Shown here piece by piece: positions 8,218 through 16,708 of a stretch of DNA of 25,000 nucleotides. The notes beneath the pieces are model-generated. The model saw only the letters and a list, made by a program, of their open reading frames with translations. It searched no databases and was not told the DNA's origin. Every line of letters begins with the position of its first letter. Positions within the stretch are counted from its first letter, which is position 1. Both the position numbers and the translations under genes were made by a program. Origin of the DNA: Prorocentrum cordatum (lineage: Eukaryota > Sar > Dinophyceae > Prorocentrales > Prorocentraceae); NCBI GenBank assembly GCA_963575745.1, contig CAUYUJ010019339.1, positions 1 to 25,000 of the forward strand. Direction: 5' to 3'.

Positions 8218-9575
8218 GTGCTGAACCTGAGACGCGCACGCCGTGTGTGTGAGCCGGCGAATGCGTAGCAGAACATAGCATCGGAGCCGAACAGCTCCTC
8301 GAAGATCTGGTCCGTAAAGCTCCTTGGGGGGTGGGATGGCAGGGATGGAGGTGGAGGCGGGAGGAGAGCAGATAACGGGATTAGGGGCGCTTGACTGCGG
8401 CGCTCTCGTGCCGCAGGCCACGCTCTGGGTCGGATCGTGGAACAATCACAACGGGTCTGAAATTCGTCCTCGTGGCTTGAGGGCTGAAGGGTTTTGGCCA
8501 GTACGGTCACTCCTTGTGTCCACGTCCGGACGAAGCTCGGAAACCCTGTGGGTTGGGGCCCTGGGAGAAAGAAGGGCGCGTGTTTGTATGGATAGTGGCA
8601 GAGCTGCGACTTCGTGAAGAGATGCTGGAGAAACTGGACCCTCGAGGTTGCCCATATCCGTGGATGGAGGGCGTTCGTGCCACACCCCGTGGAAAAGCAA
8701 TGCAACTCATCTCTAAATGCGTCCCAGGACCCCTCCCTGTGTCCATCCGGCGCAATTGTCCGCCCCGGGTCTGTGCCTCAGGGGCCCTGGGCCCGGAAAA
8801 AGCCCCGAGAGGCCGAAGTCTGCGGAAAACAAAAACGGGTGAAAAAAATCCACCAAAAAAGGTGCAGTGTTTTTTCGGCCGTCAGTCCATGTCTTCAACA
8901 GCGGCTCTCCGAGCAGGTGAGGACGTCACCGGCGGAGGCGAAGAGGGCGCAGAGGGGACGGGAAGGGTCAGATCGGGGATGACGGCGAAGGAATGGAGAG
9001 AGGAACGGCATGTCGGACGATGCGGCGGCAAAGGAGATGGCGCCAGTGGTTCAACCACCAATGTCCCCGACGTTATCGGGCGTTCCTGCGCGGTTCGGCG
9101 TGTCTCGCATAGTCTCTGGGACGGCTGCACGTCCCCAGACGTGCCGGGGACTTTCGCGGGGCTCCTCACCAAGCGCCGAAGACGGTCAAAGAGCGCCTCA
9201 AGACTCTGAAGATGGCCCCCAGACAGCTCTAGAGGCTTCCAAGATGACCCAAGAGGCCTCCAAGAGACTTCCCAAGTGGGCCTCACGAGGCAAGAGTAAG
9301 AGCTTGTCCATACGTTGGTACAGCTATTTGGGGTTCGAGCTTTTTGGGTCCCATCGCTCTAAGACGGCCAGGACCGCTCCAATATTGGTCCAAGACCGCC
9401 CAAGGCCCGCAAGACGGCCCACGATGGCCTCATGACAGGCAAACATTGCCAGAAGACGTGACGCAGAGGCCCCAAGAGGGATCGATGGAGAGAGTCCCAG
9501 GGAAGCTGCGGCCCGAAAAAAATTATGTGCTTCGAGCGATCCCCACCATCCTCTTTTTCCTGCTCTTCCTCCCGC
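8218..9575. other. Non-coding stretch without a supported gene
   Basis: No conserved domain is recognisable. 9170-9430 contains CCAAGA/GGCCTC-type degenerate words, the reverse orientation of the CTTGGGG repeats elsewhere. A short minus-strand frame near 8205-8335 reads FTDQIFEELFGSDAMFCYAF and might be coding, but nothing else supports it. Confidence 0.4.
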
Positions 9576-9668
9576 GGAGTATGTGATCACCTGCTGCTCG
9601 TCGGGCGAGAAGGCGGCGTCGTGCAGCCGGTCCTGGTGGCCCGACAGCGTGGCCGGTCCCAGGGAGCA
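9576..9668 (-). CDS. Single WD40-repeat exon (partial)
   Basis: The minus-strand frame reads LSGHQDRLHDAAFSPDEQQV, then ITYS. This is the first half of a WD40 blade: GH, a D at the turn, the FSPD strand-loop, then a hydrophobic strand. WD40 blades build beta-propellers that scaffold protein complexes. A CCCAG acceptor fits an exon start at about 9668; the frame leaves the motif after ITYS near 9576, where a donor would be expected (a GC-type donor in CCGCGGGAGG is possible). The rest of the propeller is not in the window in recognisable form. Sequence including this acceptor is duplicated at 9944-10053. Confidence 0.5.
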
Positions 9669-9767
9669 CTGGGACAACTTGGGGTCTGGCGGCCGCGGTA
9701 TGCAATGTGGGGGTGTGGCCGGGGGGTCTGTTCTGAGAAATCTAACGACCCCAACCTGTCGGGTGGG
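9658..9767. repeat. 110-bp duplicated block, copy A
   Basis: This block matches 9944-10053 with few differences, offset 286 bp. It starts in the WD40 exon's splice-acceptor region (GGGAGCACTGGGACAACTTG) and ends in CCAACCTGTCGGGTGG. Confidence 0.9.
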
Positions 9768-9781
9768 GAAGAAGGCGGATG

Positions 9782-9920
9782 TTTTCTGTCATGCTCTGTT
9801 CTGGTATGTGCTGTTCTGTCATGTTCTGTCATGCTCTGTTCTGTTCTGTGATGTTGTGCTCTGTCGTGTTCGTCATGTTCTGCGCTGTCATGTTGTATTC
9901 TGTCGTGTTCGTCGAGGGCG
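9782..9920 (+). repeat. TGTTCTGTCATG degenerate tandem repeat
   Basis: Imperfect 10-15-bp units of TGTTCTGTCATG, TGCTCTGTTC and GTCGTGTTCG fill the space between the two copies of the 110-bp block. Confidence 0.85.
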
Positions 9921-9943
9921 CGAGGCGGGATGGGGCGGGAGCC

Positions 9944-10053
9944 CCAGGGGGCACTGGGACAACTCGGGGTCTGGCGGCCGCGGTATGCAGGGTGGGGGTG
10001 TGGCCGGGAGGTCTGTTCTGAGAAATCTAACGACCCCAACCTGTCGGGTGGAG
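9944..10053. repeat. 110-bp duplicated block, copy B
   Basis: Second copy of 9658-9767, equal in length. It contains the WD40 intron/acceptor region but not the body of the blade. It stops about 30 bp before the inverted-repeat element at 10082. Confidence 0.9.
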
Positions 10054-10081
10054 AAAAACGTTGGATTCACGATGCGCTGTC

Positions 10082-10240
10082 CCGTGTGTCCCTTGCAATC
10101 GCCTGAAACGCATGGTGTTTTCGAGAATTGCCATAACCTGTCGTATTTGCAAAGTGCTTTGGACGATGCGGTCGGCACGGCGCCAGCAGCGAAATGCGCA
10201 TTTTCCTAATGTGTTTGGGCCGATTTGAAAGGACACACGG
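10082..10240. mobile_element. Inverted-repeat element, CCGTGTGTCC family, copy 1
   Basis: The left arm begins CCGTGTGTCCCTTGCAATCG. The right arm ends with the reverse-complement core GGACACACGG at 10231-10240. Similarity between the arms continues inward (GAAACGCATGGTGTTTTC against the complement of CCTAATGTGTTTGGGC) and a little outward into GGGGAAAACG. The interior has no coding capacity. The same terminus occurs in copy 2 (14081-14239) and as a solo arm at 11605-11680. It looks like a short non-autonomous TIR element or introner-type element. Confidence 0.65.
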
Positions 10241-10560
10241 GGAAAACGTTGGGTTTCGGAGGTATGTGCGGCGACGTCATGGACGGGCCCATGTGGAAGC
10301 TTTCAAAGCGAGCGGCGGTCCATGTGGGAATGTCGCGGGGCTCTAGGGAAAGTCGTGGCGGGCCCAAAGATCGCCCGCCCTGGTAGAACGCACTCGAAAT
10401 GTTCCAAGAGAACTCGGAAATGATCTCCGGAGAGCTCCAAAAGTCAGAAGAAACCCCGAAAAGCATGTGGGAGAAAGTGCCCCACCGCCAAGGCACGTTG
10501 GCGGGGTGCGCCGAAGGCCAGTGTTTTCAGGACATGCGATTTGTCAACGTCGTTCAGGCT
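10241..10560. other. Spacer downstream of the Josephin-like gene
   Basis: No repeat or gene is recognised between the inverted-repeat element and the stop codon of the Josephin-like frame. In minus-strand sense this would hold its 3' untranslated region. Confidence 0.4.
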
Positions 10561-11607
10561 CTACGTGCGCGGCCGGATGTCGAGCAGTGGGTACGCGGTG
10601 GGATGTCTGCGCAGGAGCTTCTGGAAGTCGCTAAGCTCACAGAGTACAGGCTCCGCAACACTACGTCCATCACCTGGTGCGCTGTCCAACTTCCAGATTC
10701 GGCCGGACACAGCCTTCACCGCAATCCTATGTGCGTTGTTCTGGTTTACCACGACCCCGACCACGTTAGGCGCAAAAATGTTCATCGCGTCCTGTGGTAG
10801 AACGGGAGCATTGAGGTTCAAGGAGAAACTGTTTCCGCATCGTTGAAGCACAAACGCCAGCACCGCCTCGGAATAATCTCCAGAGGGGCTCATGTGGTCG
10901 CGCAGGCGCTGTGGGAGGCCGTCTAAAGCGGCATGCTCGATGAATGCATGGGCGGATGCCTCCATGGTCCCCTCGTCGAGCAGCGCGAAGCCCAGGGCGT
11001 TGTTGAGCGCGTGCATGCCGCAATGGGCGCCGCGCTGCCGCTCGAAGAATCCGGTGAATCGCTCCCTCTGCTTCGATGAGCTGGCGGCCTCGCATCGTAG
11101 CTGTGTTGAGGGCATGGGGTCGGCGGAATCTGCACTGGGATTGTCGTTCTCTGTGGCTGCGCATGTTTGGAACAGCGTCTCAGGAGGCGCTGGGGCGTCC
11201 ACGACTGCTCCGCGCTGGCGCAGCGGTGCGAGGACGACGTTAGCAGAAGCATCGTCTGGGGGCGCCGGCCCGAACTCATCGATGTCGTCTGGCCCGTGGT
11301 CCCGCGCGAAGCGTCGCGGCCGAGCAGCGGGGCTCGGCGGCGCCTCGGAGCCCTCGTCCAGGAACGCCGGTGCGTCGTCACTGCTGGAAGCGGCGCCCGC
11401 GAGCGGCATCTCTGTATCTGCGCGCGCGGCGGGGTGGGCAGGCGATGGCGCTGGGCGGGGGTGGCTCAGGAGCGCTTCTGGCCAGACGACGTTCTTCGTG
11501 TACGTGCCAGTGGGATATGTATCCGAAGCTTCCCGCGCTCCGTGTTCGTCAGTGGTGGGGACCAGTGCGAGGATGCGGTTGGACGCCCCGACCCGGCTGA
11601 AGGCCAA
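10561..11607 (-). CDS. Josephin-like cysteine protease (putative deubiquitinase)
   Basis: This 348-codon minus-strand frame ends at TAG. The C-terminal half is a Josephin-type papain-fold protease. RGAHCGMHALNN carries the presumed nucleophile Cys196 in the family's Q/G-x-x-C-x-x-H-x-LNN setting. NNAHRIAVKAVSGRIW carries the presumed catalytic His293 on the strand before the Gly turn, and KLDS supplies Asp308. The enzyme would cleave ubiquitin isopeptide bonds in cytosol or nucleus. Residues 1-180 are Pro/Ala/Ser-rich and probably disordered. The frame opens directly after a TGA with a TTG codon, so 11607 is not a credible start. The first ATG is at 11409 (Met67). Alternatively an upstream exon joins at a TTCAG acceptor near 11597. 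Oddly the usual aromatic residue after the catalytic His is Arg. Another C-x-x-H-type papain-fold DUB is possible. Confidence 0.75.
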   Translation of the reverse strand: MAFSRVGASNRILALVPTTDEHGAREASDTYPTGTYTKNVVWPEALLSHPRPAPSPAHPAARADTEMPLAGAASSSDDAPAFLDEGSEAPPSPAARPRRFARDHGPDDIDEFGPAPPDDASANVVLAPLRQRGAVVDAPAPPETLFQTCAATENDNPSADSADPMPSTQLRCEAASSSKQRERFTGFFERQRGAHCGMHALNNALGFALLDEGTMEASAHAFIEHAALDGLPQRLRDHMSPSGDYSEAVLAFVLQRCGNSFSLNLNAPVLPQDAMNIFAPNVVGVVVNQNNAHRIAVKAVSGRIWKLDSAPGDGRSVAEPVLCELSDFQKLLRRHPTAYPLLDIRPRT

Positions 11608-11680
11608 TCACAAAATGTGTAATTTCCTAAGGCTTTTGGGCCGAGTACCGAGGACACACGGGAAGAACGCTAGCTTTTCT
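11605..11680 (-). mobile_element. Solo arm of the CCGTGTGTCC inverted-repeat family
   Basis: The plus strand reads TTTCCTAAGGCTTTTGGGCC, then a spacer, GGACACACGGG and AAGAACGC. This parallels the right arm of copy 1 (TTTCCTAATGTGTTTGGGCC, GGACACACGGGGAAAACG). No left arm is found on its other side. In minus-strand sense it ends a few bases before the TTCAG that could be the splice acceptor of the Josephin-like gene. Confidence 0.55.
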
Positions 11681-12123
11681 AGGTGTGCGCGGGGGCCGAC
11701 AGTATGTGTTTTCAACGGTGCGTTGCCACGAGGCTGGTGCGCTGAAACAAAAACACGTCGCTGGCTTCAGAAGTCCTGGGTGCTCAGCTGGCGCGCTAAG
11801 GCTGGGCAACAATCAAGCGGCCGTGGACTCGCTCTGCACGTACTTCCGCACGCAGAACGGTGAGAGCGCCGATTGCGATGGGCGAGGTAATGGATGCGCG
11901 CCAGGGTGCCTGGCGCCAGCCACGCCTCGCGCAAAGCACGGCCGCGCTGAAATGCCGATGAGGACGTTGCGGAGAAGGCAGCGAACAAAGAATAGCATTG
12001 AACCTAAGGCGGGGTGCCGGCGCGCGAGTCGCAGAGGTGCCCCCTTGCAAGCAGGGGCCTCCGAGCGCTCGGGCATCGGGCTGACCAAAAAAGAGCGCGC
12101 GAGGTTCGCGCGGCCGTCACATT
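11681..12123. other. Spacer between the Josephin-like gene and the next gene
   Basis: GC-rich unique sequence on both strands with no recognisable domain. In minus-strand sense it would hold the 3' end of the orphan gene and the 5' region of the Josephin-like gene. Confidence 0.4.
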
Positions 12124-13648
12124 TTAGAAGGCGTTGAAATAAATCTGCGGGTTTCCGCGAAACTCGTCCAGCAGTTCCTTGACGGGCCCGTCGGCGGGAA
12201 CCGAGCTCTCCTCCAGCACGAGGTGCACCAACAGATCGCGGAGAACGCCCTGCTTGAAAACGTCGCGAATGAAGGCTGCGTTGTCGGCAATGCTCACGTC
12301 CGTGCGGGCCTGGGGCAATATGCGAACGTTGTCCTCCCGGCCAATGCGCTTCAAGTCGAAGCGCTCGCGGTAGGGGAAGGTGCGGCCCTCCCAAGCGAAG
12401 AAGACGGTCTTCTGGTCGATCACCTGGACACGGACCTCAACCATTTTAGAGGAACCAGGTGGGGAGCTCTCGAATATGGAGCACTGCAAGGTGGTGCTCG
12501 GTTCGTTCACCGTCATGGGCATGGTGATGTTGTCCGTGTTGAAGCCGTCCATTGACACGTTGACGAATGGGTTCACCACCATCTTGAGAGTGCTCAGGTC
12601 CGGCCAGGGGCTCTTGTCCGCGGGGCGGCGGTGCTGGGCCCTCCACCACGAGAAGTCCGCGATGAGACGCATGCAGTGGAAGGGCTCGTCGGTCCAGAAC
12701 ATGACGCTCCACTCCTGACAGGATAGCAAGACGGAGGGGGGGGGATTGGGTTGCGTTATTGAGGCGGGTCGGTTGCGTTCCTCCGAGGGTCGCTATAAGG
12801 CGAGGTGTGGGGACAAAGACACCGATGGCCGTCGACCAGCTGACGGCCTCGGGCGGACTTGTCATTCCGGAGTCCTGTGGAAGCCGGGGACTTTACATAT
12901 GATGGCCTATTCGTGCTGGTATCGGTTGTCCCCGAATATTCAGGACAACGCGAGTCAGGAGGCGAAAGGGTGAGGTTTGCGGGCGGCGGCGTCCTTGAGC
13001 GGCATGTTGGTCTGGACGCGGCGGCCCTCGACGTCCTTGGGCGTCTGGGTCAGGGAGATGATGGTGCGCTCGTAGTCCTTCAGCTCCTTCAGGTCGGCCG
13101 GGTAATCGTCGTTCTCCGCATTCTTTTCGCCCAGGAACATTTTGAAGGAAGCGAGGATGTCCGAATCCACCGCGGGGAAAGCCTCGTGCCGCAGACGCAA
13201 GCCGAAGAGATCCGTCTGCGGGAACCCGGGAAACACGTCCGACCCGCACTTGGTGTAGAGCCAGACGAAGACCTCGATCGGCGCGCTGTTGGGCTTCTTC
13301 GCTGGCGCCTTCGGGGACATGCCGACTGCGGCGCGCTGGCTCAGCGCCTGGGAGGGGCCGGGGAGGGGGGGTGCAACAGCAAGAAGCTGGAGGGCCCTGC
13401 GAGGTAAAGATTCGTGCGACGGGAGGCGGCGCAGGACGAAGGAACACCTGGCGAGTGAAAAGGTTGGTTGGGGGCCTGGGCGTGAACATCGTCCGAAGGA
13501 AACGTTCGGATTGTCCGGGAGGGTGGGCCTGCAAATCGAGAGGGCCGCGCACTTGGGCGCCACTCTGCGCGGACGCTGCGCCGGGGCTGCCGACGACGCT
13601 GGCCGCGTTGTCGCCCTTGCGCTTCTTCGCTGCCGGCGAGAAAGCCAT
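12124..13648 (-). CDS. Spliced orphan gene, three-exon model, function unknown
   Basis: Proposed exons on the minus strand are 13648-13553, 13347 to about 12958, and 12714-12124. Exon 1 starts at an ATG and encodes 32 residues beginning MAFSPAAKKRKGDN, with a basic NLS-like KKRK. It ends CAA before a GTGCGC donor in phase 0. A C-rich tract and CCCAG acceptor open exon 2 in the same phase; it contains APIEVFVWLYTKCGSDVFPG and FPQTDLFGLRLRHEAF. Exon 3 follows a long C/T tract and TGTCAG, begins EWSVMFWTDEPFHCMRLIAD, contains VVNPFVNVSMDGFNTDNI and ends NPQIYFNAF-TAA. The full product would be about 350 residues, soluble, without membrane segments. I do not recognise a domain. The exon 2 donor is unresolved: no in-phase GT is present, so a GC or GA donor is likely. 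If exon 1 is wrong, translation may begin at the ATG at 13320 (MSPKAPAKK). Confidence 0.65.
12715..12957 (-). other. Predicted second intron of the orphan gene
   Basis: The exon 2 frame stops at TGA (12955-12957). The exon 3 frame opens after a polypyrimidine run (complement of GGAGGGGGGGG near 12733-12743) and TGTCAG. The 3' end is well supported; the 5' end is not fixed. Confidence 0.5.
13348..13552 (-). other. Predicted phase-0 GT-AG intron of the orphan gene
   Basis: The donor GTGCGC is at 13552. The acceptor is CCCAG, with its AG at 13349-13348, preceded by a run of C and T. The minus-strand frame across the interval is open in places but loses the character of the exons. The acceptor could instead be a spliced-leader trans-splice site if translation starts at 13320. 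Confidence 0.45.
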
Positions 13649-13865
13649 GGTCGTGAGCGGGCGCGAAAACGCGCAGAGGATGCTGGAGCCAATTGGGAGG
13701 CTACCGAATGCACAAGCGTGGCGAGGAAACGACACCCCATGCGTCGCTTCCGATGTGATCCTGTATTTGGAACTCCCTCTGGAATCACGATTTGTGCGAG
13801 GAAAGCATGGTCCTGCACCTTGCGACGGGTGTCATGGTGATCATGAAAGGCACGGATAGGGTCGT

Positions 13866-14000
13866 CTTAGCGATGACGGCAATGATGTTCATGATAATGG
13901 TGGTGATGACGAGGGCGATGATGAAGATGGCGGTGATATTTATGATGATGATGGTGATGACGATGATGATGATGATGACAACGATCAGGGCGGAATGGCG
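13866..14000 (+). repeat. ATG/GATGATG trinucleotide tract
   Basis: Imperfect GATGATG repeats, densest at 13940-13980, make spurious Met-rich frames upstream of the orphan gene. Confidence 0.85.
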
Positions 14001-14080
14001 GGAGCCTGTATGGTAAGCTGCGAGTGAAAGGCCCCGCCCGGTGGTTGTCGGACAATCCATTGAAAACTCGAGCGGTTTCT

Positions 14081-14239
14081 CCGTGTGTCCCTTGGAATGG
14101 CCTCAAACACGCTATGTTTTCGGAAATTCTCAGAAAACGCTGTCCTGGGAGGTTCGCGAAAACGGCCCTGCATGGGCGGCGGCGTCGACGGCATATAGCC
14201 ATTCCTACTGGTTTCGGCGCCATTCCAAGGGACACACGG
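14081..14239. mobile_element. Inverted-repeat element, CCGTGTGTCC family, copy 2
   Basis: CCGTGTGTCCCTTGGAATGG at 14081-14100 and its exact reverse complement at 14220-14239 form perfect 20-bp terminal arms. Weaker similarity continues on both sides (CGGTTTCT against the complement of GGAAAACG). The element spans 159 bp between arm ends, the same as copy 1, which strongly supports a common element. The interior is non-coding. Confidence 0.8.
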
Positions 14240-14261
14240 GGAAAACGTTCGTTTTTGAGTA

Positions 14262-14586
14262 TTTTTTAAGGGAACGCACGGGAACGGCACAGCGATGTGC
14301 AAGCAGCACATGCAGCATTGCAGGATGTGCAGCATTGCAGGATGAAATGCTCAGGGCCATTTTTTTGTACCCTGCCCGTTCCCCCGGGCGAAGGCGCGCG
14401 TGTCTCGGTGCCGTCGGCGCCGCGTGCTCGACTCTCGGAAAAAGCGGGCGCGAAGCGCAGTCTCCCAGGGCTCTGGCCCGACCCTGCGCACGGAGGAGGA
14501 GACGGACCGCGGGGAGGAGCGGAGAGGGGGGAGAGAGGGGGGGGGAGACAGAGGGGCGACAAAGGGAGAGGGAGAAGAAGGGAAAG
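14262..14586. other. Non-coding stretch before the (AG)n tract
   Basis: Short direct repeats of TGCAGCATTGCAGGATG occur near 14311-14345. Beyond that the sequence becomes purine-rich (GGAGGAGA, GGGGAGAG) and grades into the AG microsatellite. No gene is seen. Confidence 0.5.
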
Positions 14587-14809
<223 letters not shown>

Positions 14810-15082
14810 GGGCAGCGCCAGTGGTCCCCCGCCGACGGAGGAGGCCGCGGTCACCAGCATTTGGCGCGGCTGGTGCCTGAGAGCATGAGAGCGGCGCCCG
14901 TCCAATCAAGGCCGGGGCGGGGCGAAAGAGAGAAAATGAGAGACAGAGATACAGAGAGAGAGAGAGGGAGAGGACGCGGTGCAGAGAAGGAGGGAAAGCG
15001 AGGAGTGGCAATAGGGCGAGGCAAAGAAGAGGCAGGGGAAAGGAGGGAGGAAGCGCTGGTCGCCAAGCGCAGGCGAGGCGTT

Positions 15083-15250
15083 TCACCGGAGGTCCAACGC
15101 CCTCGCCCTCACCACGCCGGCGTTGGCGAGGTAGTCGGGCGGGCTGGGCTTCTTCTTGAACCCAAGCGCCCGCCAGTGCTTGCGAAGGCGGCCGCGCCGG
15201 GTGAGCTGCGCGTCGACGACGCGCGCCCCGCCCTTGCGCAAGCGGCCGCG
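15083..15250 (-). CDS. Possible basic C-terminal exon, unknown protein
   Basis: The minus-strand frame ending at TGA (15083-15085) reads KKRGRLRKGGARVVDAQLTR, then RGRLRKHWRALGFKKKPSPP and DYLANAGV. It is strongly basic and coding-like in composition. A CGGGAGCAG acceptor near 15256 fits. Upstream in the frame are two GC palindromes (15276-15293 and 15317-15348), arguing that the frame there is intron. I do not recognise the family; a nucleic-acid-binding tail is a guess from charge alone. The next gene upstream ends at 15480. Confidence 0.35.
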   Translation of the reverse strand, partial: RGRLRKGGARVVDAQLTRRGRLRKHWRALGFKKKPSPPDYLANAGVVRARALDLR

Positions 15251-15275
15251 CTTCTTCTGCTCCCGGGTCTCCCAC

Positions 15276-15293
15276 CTTCGTGGGCCCACGAAG
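15276..15293. repeat. Perfect 18-bp palindrome
   Basis: CTTCGTGGGCCCACGAAG is its own reverse complement. It lies in the putative intron upstream of the basic exon. Confidence 0.8.
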
Positions 15294-15316
15294 CGACAGA
15301 GCCATTCAGACCGCGC

Positions 15317-15348
15317 CCGAAGGCCGGAGCCAGGGCTCCGGCCTTCGG
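15317..15348. repeat. Perfect hairpin with 15-bp arms
   Basis: Arms 15317-15331 and 15334-15348 pair perfectly around a 2-base centre (CGAAGGCCGGAGCC, AG, GGCTCCGGCCTTCG plus one flanking pair). In minus-strand sense it lies between the stop of the orphan gene at 15480 and the basic exon. Confidence 0.85.
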
Positions 15349-15479
15349 CACCAGGAAAAAGACAACCCCACGGAAGCGGGCAGAGCACGCTCCCGAGGAC
15401 GGGGAGAGGACTGGGCCCGCGGGGAAGAAAAAGGAACCCGCCGTCGGAAAAACGGGCCCGGGAGGGAAAGATTTAGTTG

Positions 15480-16610
15480 TCATGTGGGATAACGGCCCTG
15501 TGGCTTCGAGGGCCCGCTACGGGCGCACCGGCGGAGCTCGCACAGCTGGTCCTCGGTCTGGCTGACGGTGCGCCGTGGGCAGTACAAGTCTACGCCGAAC
15601 AGCAGGGGCGTGAGGCTCTCGTGGACCGCGACGAGCCGGGCGGACCAGTCAGTGCCTGGGGCCGTGCAGCGCTCGAGGACCTCTTTGGCGCCGCCCCCGA
15701 CGAAGGTGTTGGTGGTCAAAGAGAAGCCGCCGCGGGCGGCTGCCTCGGGGTTGACGGCCGTCACATCGCGCCCTATGAGCATCCGGTGCCACTCCGCGTT
15801 AACGAACAACTTCGCCCGGAGCGCTTTGTCCAAGGAGGTGCCGCCCATGACGGCGGCCGCCGTCTTGCTGAAGGCTCGAGACCGGAGCAGCTCGTCGAGC
15901 CACCCCGCCAACACGCGCAACTGGAAGCCGTACTTCTTCGTGTCGTGCGTGTCGGCGACGGTGCCGTTGGAGAGCTGTCGGTTGCGTTCGTTGTTGTACA
16001 GCTGCAGCTTGTAGCGCGGGTAGTGGCTTGGGATGTTGTGGGAAAGGGCAGCCTCCAGGAAGGTGGCTCGACTGAACGTCTTGCCCTCGGCCAGAGGCTG
16101 TCCAAACATCCGCTCGTAGTCGGAGAAAAGGGTCTTGCTGGCTCCGTCCGCGTTGAAGTGTAGCCGTGTGACGAACAGGTGCAAGAGTTGTTCAGAGAAC
16201 TGGGTGTGGTGGAGGAAGTCCCTGAGGTACAAGTCCGTGGCGTTCAAAGCGAAGTTCGCCTCGCCACGAGCGTGCTCTGTCCACTCGTCGTGTTGTAAAA
16301 ACTTCAGGACCTGGGGGTCCGAAGCCACCTTCTGGAAGAGTGCGTTCGCTGTTTGCTGGCCGTGGACTTTTTCCACTGTGTTTACCGCCGAAGCGTTCAC
16401 GAACGCAGCCAACACGGCGACCTGGTGAAGCTGTTCTTCGTGGACGTTGCGGGCCCCTTGCCGAAGGCCCACGAGCCTCGCCGACGCGTCCGCGTCTTCG
16501 CCGCCATGCTCCTTGCACAGCGGGCGCGTGTGGTCCGCTGGGTCGAGGCTCCGCGTGCGAGAGCCACAGTGCTTGACCGAGCAGACATGACGTTTCGTCA
16601 CACCTACCAT
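15480..16610 (-). CDS. Complete orphan protein with zinc-finger-like N terminus
   Basis: A single 376-codon minus-strand frame from ATG (16610) to TGA (15480). The N terminus has VCSVKHCGS and PLCKEHGG: Cys10, Cys15, Cys32 and His35 in C-x4-C-x16-C-x2-H spacing, a possible small zinc-binding module. The rest looks soluble and mostly helical (VAVLAAFVNASAVNTVEKVH, QQTANALFQKVASDPQVLKF, GFQLRVLAGWLDELL), with a Gly-rich VMGGT and NTFVGGGAKEVLERC toward the C terminus. No transmembrane segment or signal peptide is evident. I recognise no family. Composition and uninterrupted length make it one of the most convincing coding regions here. The last 30 residues (LCELRRCARSGPSKPQ and following) are less regular and could be read-through into an intron. 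Confidence 0.75.
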   Translation of the reverse strand: MVGVTKRHVCSVKHCGSRTRSLDPADHTRPLCKEHGGEDADASARLVGLRQGARNVHEEQLHQVAVLAAFVNASAVNTVEKVHGQQTANALFQKVASDPQVLKFLQHDEWTEHARGEANFALNATDLYLRDFLHHTQFSEQLLHLFVTRLHFNADGASKTLFSDYERMFGQPLAEGKTFSRATFLEAALSHNIPSHYPRYKLQLYNNERNRQLSNGTVADTHDTKKYGFQLRVLAGWLDELLRSRAFSKTAAAVMGGTSLDKALRAKLFVNAEWHRMLIGRDVTAVNPEAAARGGFSLTTNTFVGGGAKEVLERCTAPGTDWSARLVAVHESLTPLLFGVDLYCPRRTVSQTEDQLCELRRCARSGPSKPQGRYPT

Positions 16611-16708
16611 GCCGGGCTGGCGGCGAACCCCGTGCTAAAAGGAGCCGAAAAGGCTCCGGAGTGCAAGTGCAAAACTGAGACCTAGCCAGGTCGGGCACGC
16701 GGCCAGGC

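Noticed and set aside
8205-8445. Possible coding piece FTDQIFEELFGSDAMFCYAF upstream of PPR cassette P4
   Set aside because: Too short, no splice-site or family support; mentioned only in the spacer note.
10892-12394. Long plus-strand frames opposite the Josephin-like and orphan genes
   Set aside because: Antisense shadows of GC-rich coding sequence; the minus frames carry the recognisable motifs.
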